Source: JAUWNJ01 sp034190305
GTDB taxonomy: Bacteria > Planctomycetota > Phycisphaerae > SM23-33
Length of the DNA stretch: 7,368 nucleotides
Direction: 5' to 3'
Assembly: GCA_034190305.1 (NCBI GenBank)
Contig: JAXHSV010000154.1
Location: forward strand, 1-7,368
The translations under genes and the position numbers were made by a program. This document shows, piece after piece, positions 5,998 to 7,368 of this stretch. The notes beneath the pieces are model-generated. The model was not told the origin of the DNA and did not search any database. It saw only the letters and a program-made list of their open reading frames with translations. Each line of letters opens with the position of its first letter. The first letter of the stretch is position 1.

Positions 5998-7311
5998 TTA
6001 TTTTGCAGTGTCATTGAGCTTCCAGACGTGAATGAGCGATTTGTCTTCATCGCCTCGGGGTTCGACGACGTACAGCAGTCCGCCGGCTGGGTCGAACGCC
6101 GCCGCACCCAGGCGGTGCTGAGCACGAGGCCGGGATTTGAACAATAATTTACTTATATCCATAACCGCGTACGGCTGAGGCTCATGCGGTTTGGCTTTGC
6201 CTTTGGCGACGGCGGCGAGATCGGCAGTGTCATAGAACAATATCTGCGCTGCGAAGTTAGTGGACCACCAGCCGCGCTGATCGTTCGGGTGAGGCGGCAC
6301 GGGCGGATACGGCCCCTCTTCAGGCCAGACCACGCCGTTGGCGAAACCGTACCAGCACTTGCCCTGGCCTTTCGTGCCGACGAAGACTACCGACGACCGC
6401 TTACCCGACGTCAGCCAGGCTAGGCCGGACCAATCGTCCGAGTGATGATAACCTTTCATCTTGTGCTGCTTTTCGTCGGTAATGGCTGAATATTTCAGCA
6501 GAACGACGCCTTTGAGTTCGGCTCCGGGTTTGGGAGGATTCCCCTCGTTCCACGGGCCAAAAGCAATCAACGTAGGGCCCTGAGACGCCTGCCCTCCGTC
6601 GCGCATGCGTCCGGTTGCCAGCAGCATACCAGGCGTGTTCTGCTTTGCCCAGTCGGTCGGTATCGGCGCGATGTAATCACAGGTCAAATACTGGCTTAGT
6701 CCAGCGATGTTCCAAAGACCGACCGAACCGGGCCCGGCAAGATTCAACTCGCACCATCCGTGCGCGGGGGACTTGTTTTCCTGCCCCATGTGAGCCGCCC
6801 AGCAGAAATACAGCTTGCCGCTGGTCTGTTCGCCCTGGGCGGGAAGATAAGCCAGCCCCACTCTGGGTTGTTCGAGGTCGCGGCCTTTGAATAATGTCCC
6901 GCGAATGTCGGCGAATTCCTGAAGCGTCTTTGACGTGTTCAATTCCCTGGGGTTTTTCGTTTTGGATATCACCGGCTTGGGGATACTGATCTCTGAAACC
7001 CATGTATTCCAGTTATGACCTGTCCCGAAAAGCGAGCCTGGGCAGCCGTCGCTTAGACCCTTTGGATCGCCGGCAGGATAATACGCCAAGGCCTGCCCGC
7101 TCCAGCCCCATGCGTACTCTTCAGGCCCGTCCGGAAGGCGAAACGCCCCCTGATAGACCAGGTCGTCGGGGACTATCCGGGCGGATTTATCAGGTTTGGC
7201 GGAGACGGCGCCGGCCTGATCCTGTGATTTTCCATCACAGGCGAGAATTGCAAGTAAGCAAACTGATCCGGCCAACAAACCAAAACCATGCACTCGTTTT
7301 CGATTTTTCAT
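5998..7311 (-). CDS. Predicted lipoprotein of unknown function
   Basis: This 437-residue protein begins MKNRKR, a hydrophobic stretch (10-24), then ILAC with Cys25 as the likely lipidated residue, followed by a disordered linker to about residue 45. Asp at +2 would favour inner-membrane retention under the E. coli rule, which may not apply here. The globular part (46-437) opens DDLVYQGAFRLP and contains PGSLFGTGH, WVSEISIPKPV, many Trp and Gly residues, and a final FDPAGGLLYVVEP...IHVWKL strand set. This spacing of strand-like and Gly-Asp-rich segments suggests a beta-propeller, which is an inference. I cannot name the family or a ligand; no catalytic motif is evident. GGGAG lies 9 nt before the ATG. 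It is about 110 bp upstream of the tRNA-like element and on the same strand, so read-through into the sigma gene is possible. Confidence 0.85.
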   Translation of the reverse strand: MKNRKRVHGFGLLAGSVCLLAILACDGKSQDQAGAVSAKPDKSARIVPDDLVYQGAFRLPDGPEEYAWGWSGQALAYYPAGDPKGLSDGCPGSLFGTGHNWNTWVSEISIPKPVISKTKNPRELNTSKTLQEFADIRGTLFKGRDLEQPRVGLAYLPAQGEQTSGKLYFCWAAHMGQENKSPAHGWCELNLAGPGSVGLWNIAGLSQYLTCDYIAPIPTDWAKQNTPGMLLATGRMRDGGQASQGPTLIAFGPWNEGNPPKPGAELKGVVLLKYSAITDEKQHKMKGYHHSDDWSGLAWLTSGKRSSVVFVGTKGQGKCWYGFANGVVWPEEGPYPPVPPHPNDQRGWWSTNFAAQILFYDTADLAAVAKGKAKPHEPQPYAVMDISKLLFKSRPRAQHRLGAAAFDPAGGLLYVVEPRGDEDKSLIHVWKLNDTAK

Positions 7312-7361
7312 GTCTCTGCTCTCCCGCTTATAAAAGGCATCAAAGGAATTGTATTACTACC

Positions 7362-7368
7362 AAGGAGG
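7362..7368 (+). promoter_or_regulatory. Shine-Dalgarno of a plus-strand gene beyond the window
   Basis: The window ends in AAGGAGG on the plus strand, the same motif used by the membrane protein gene at 3742-3748. A start codon would be expected 5-9 nt past the edge. That gene would be divergent from the lipoprotein, with both promoters in the AT-rich 7312-7361 stretch. Confidence 0.45.

Overview
The window looks like chromosomal DNA of a free-living Gram-negative-type bacterium, most likely a member of the Planctomycetota (Phycisphaerae-like) or a neighbouring PVC lineage. This is an inference. It rests on moderately high GC, an ECF-type sigma factor fused to HEAT-like repeats, several secreted or membrane proteins of unrecognised family, an AGGAGG-type Shine-Dalgarno, and low-complexity tandem repeats between genes. 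No phage, IS, CRISPR or defence genes are visible.

Layout from left to right. Bases 1-333 hold no credible gene. They contain a 9-bp tandem repeat (56-82), a degenerate 10-bp-period T-rich repeat (161-270) and a small hairpin (291-315). Next is a tight three-gene operon on the minus strand, read right to left from a TATAAT promoter near 3590: an exported protein of unknown function (3567-2206), thioredoxin reductase (2204-1191) and a Cof-type HAD phosphatase (1197-334). The first two genes are separated by 1 nt and the last two overlap by 7 nt. A 188-bp divergent region follows, then a plus-strand four-helix membrane protein of unknown function (3756-4622). It converges, with a 10-bp gap, on a minus-strand ECF sigma factor with a C-terminal HEAT-like domain (5793-4633).

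Directly upstream of the sigma-factor gene, on the same strand, is a compact tRNA-like fold (5889-5806). It has D-like and T-like arms and a T loop reading TTCAAAT. The anticodon arm is shortened to a 4-bp stem capped by GCAA, and the acceptor-like stem is extended by 5 more base pairs after a small internal loop. It ends 12 nt before the start codon. I consider it the most interesting object in the window, either a tRNA-mimic leader of the sigma gene or a decayed tRNA. The right end carries a minus-strand lipoprotein (7311-5998) of unrecognised family. The last bases are a strong Shine-Dalgarno on the plus strand, so a divergent gene probably starts just beyond the edge.

Only the three-gene operon shows clear co-expression. 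Thioredoxin reductase supplies thiol reducing power, and its upstream partner is exported, but nothing in the sequence shows that they act together. The sigma factor has no recognisable anti-sigma factor next to it. The four-helix membrane protein and the lipoprotein are its only close neighbours.
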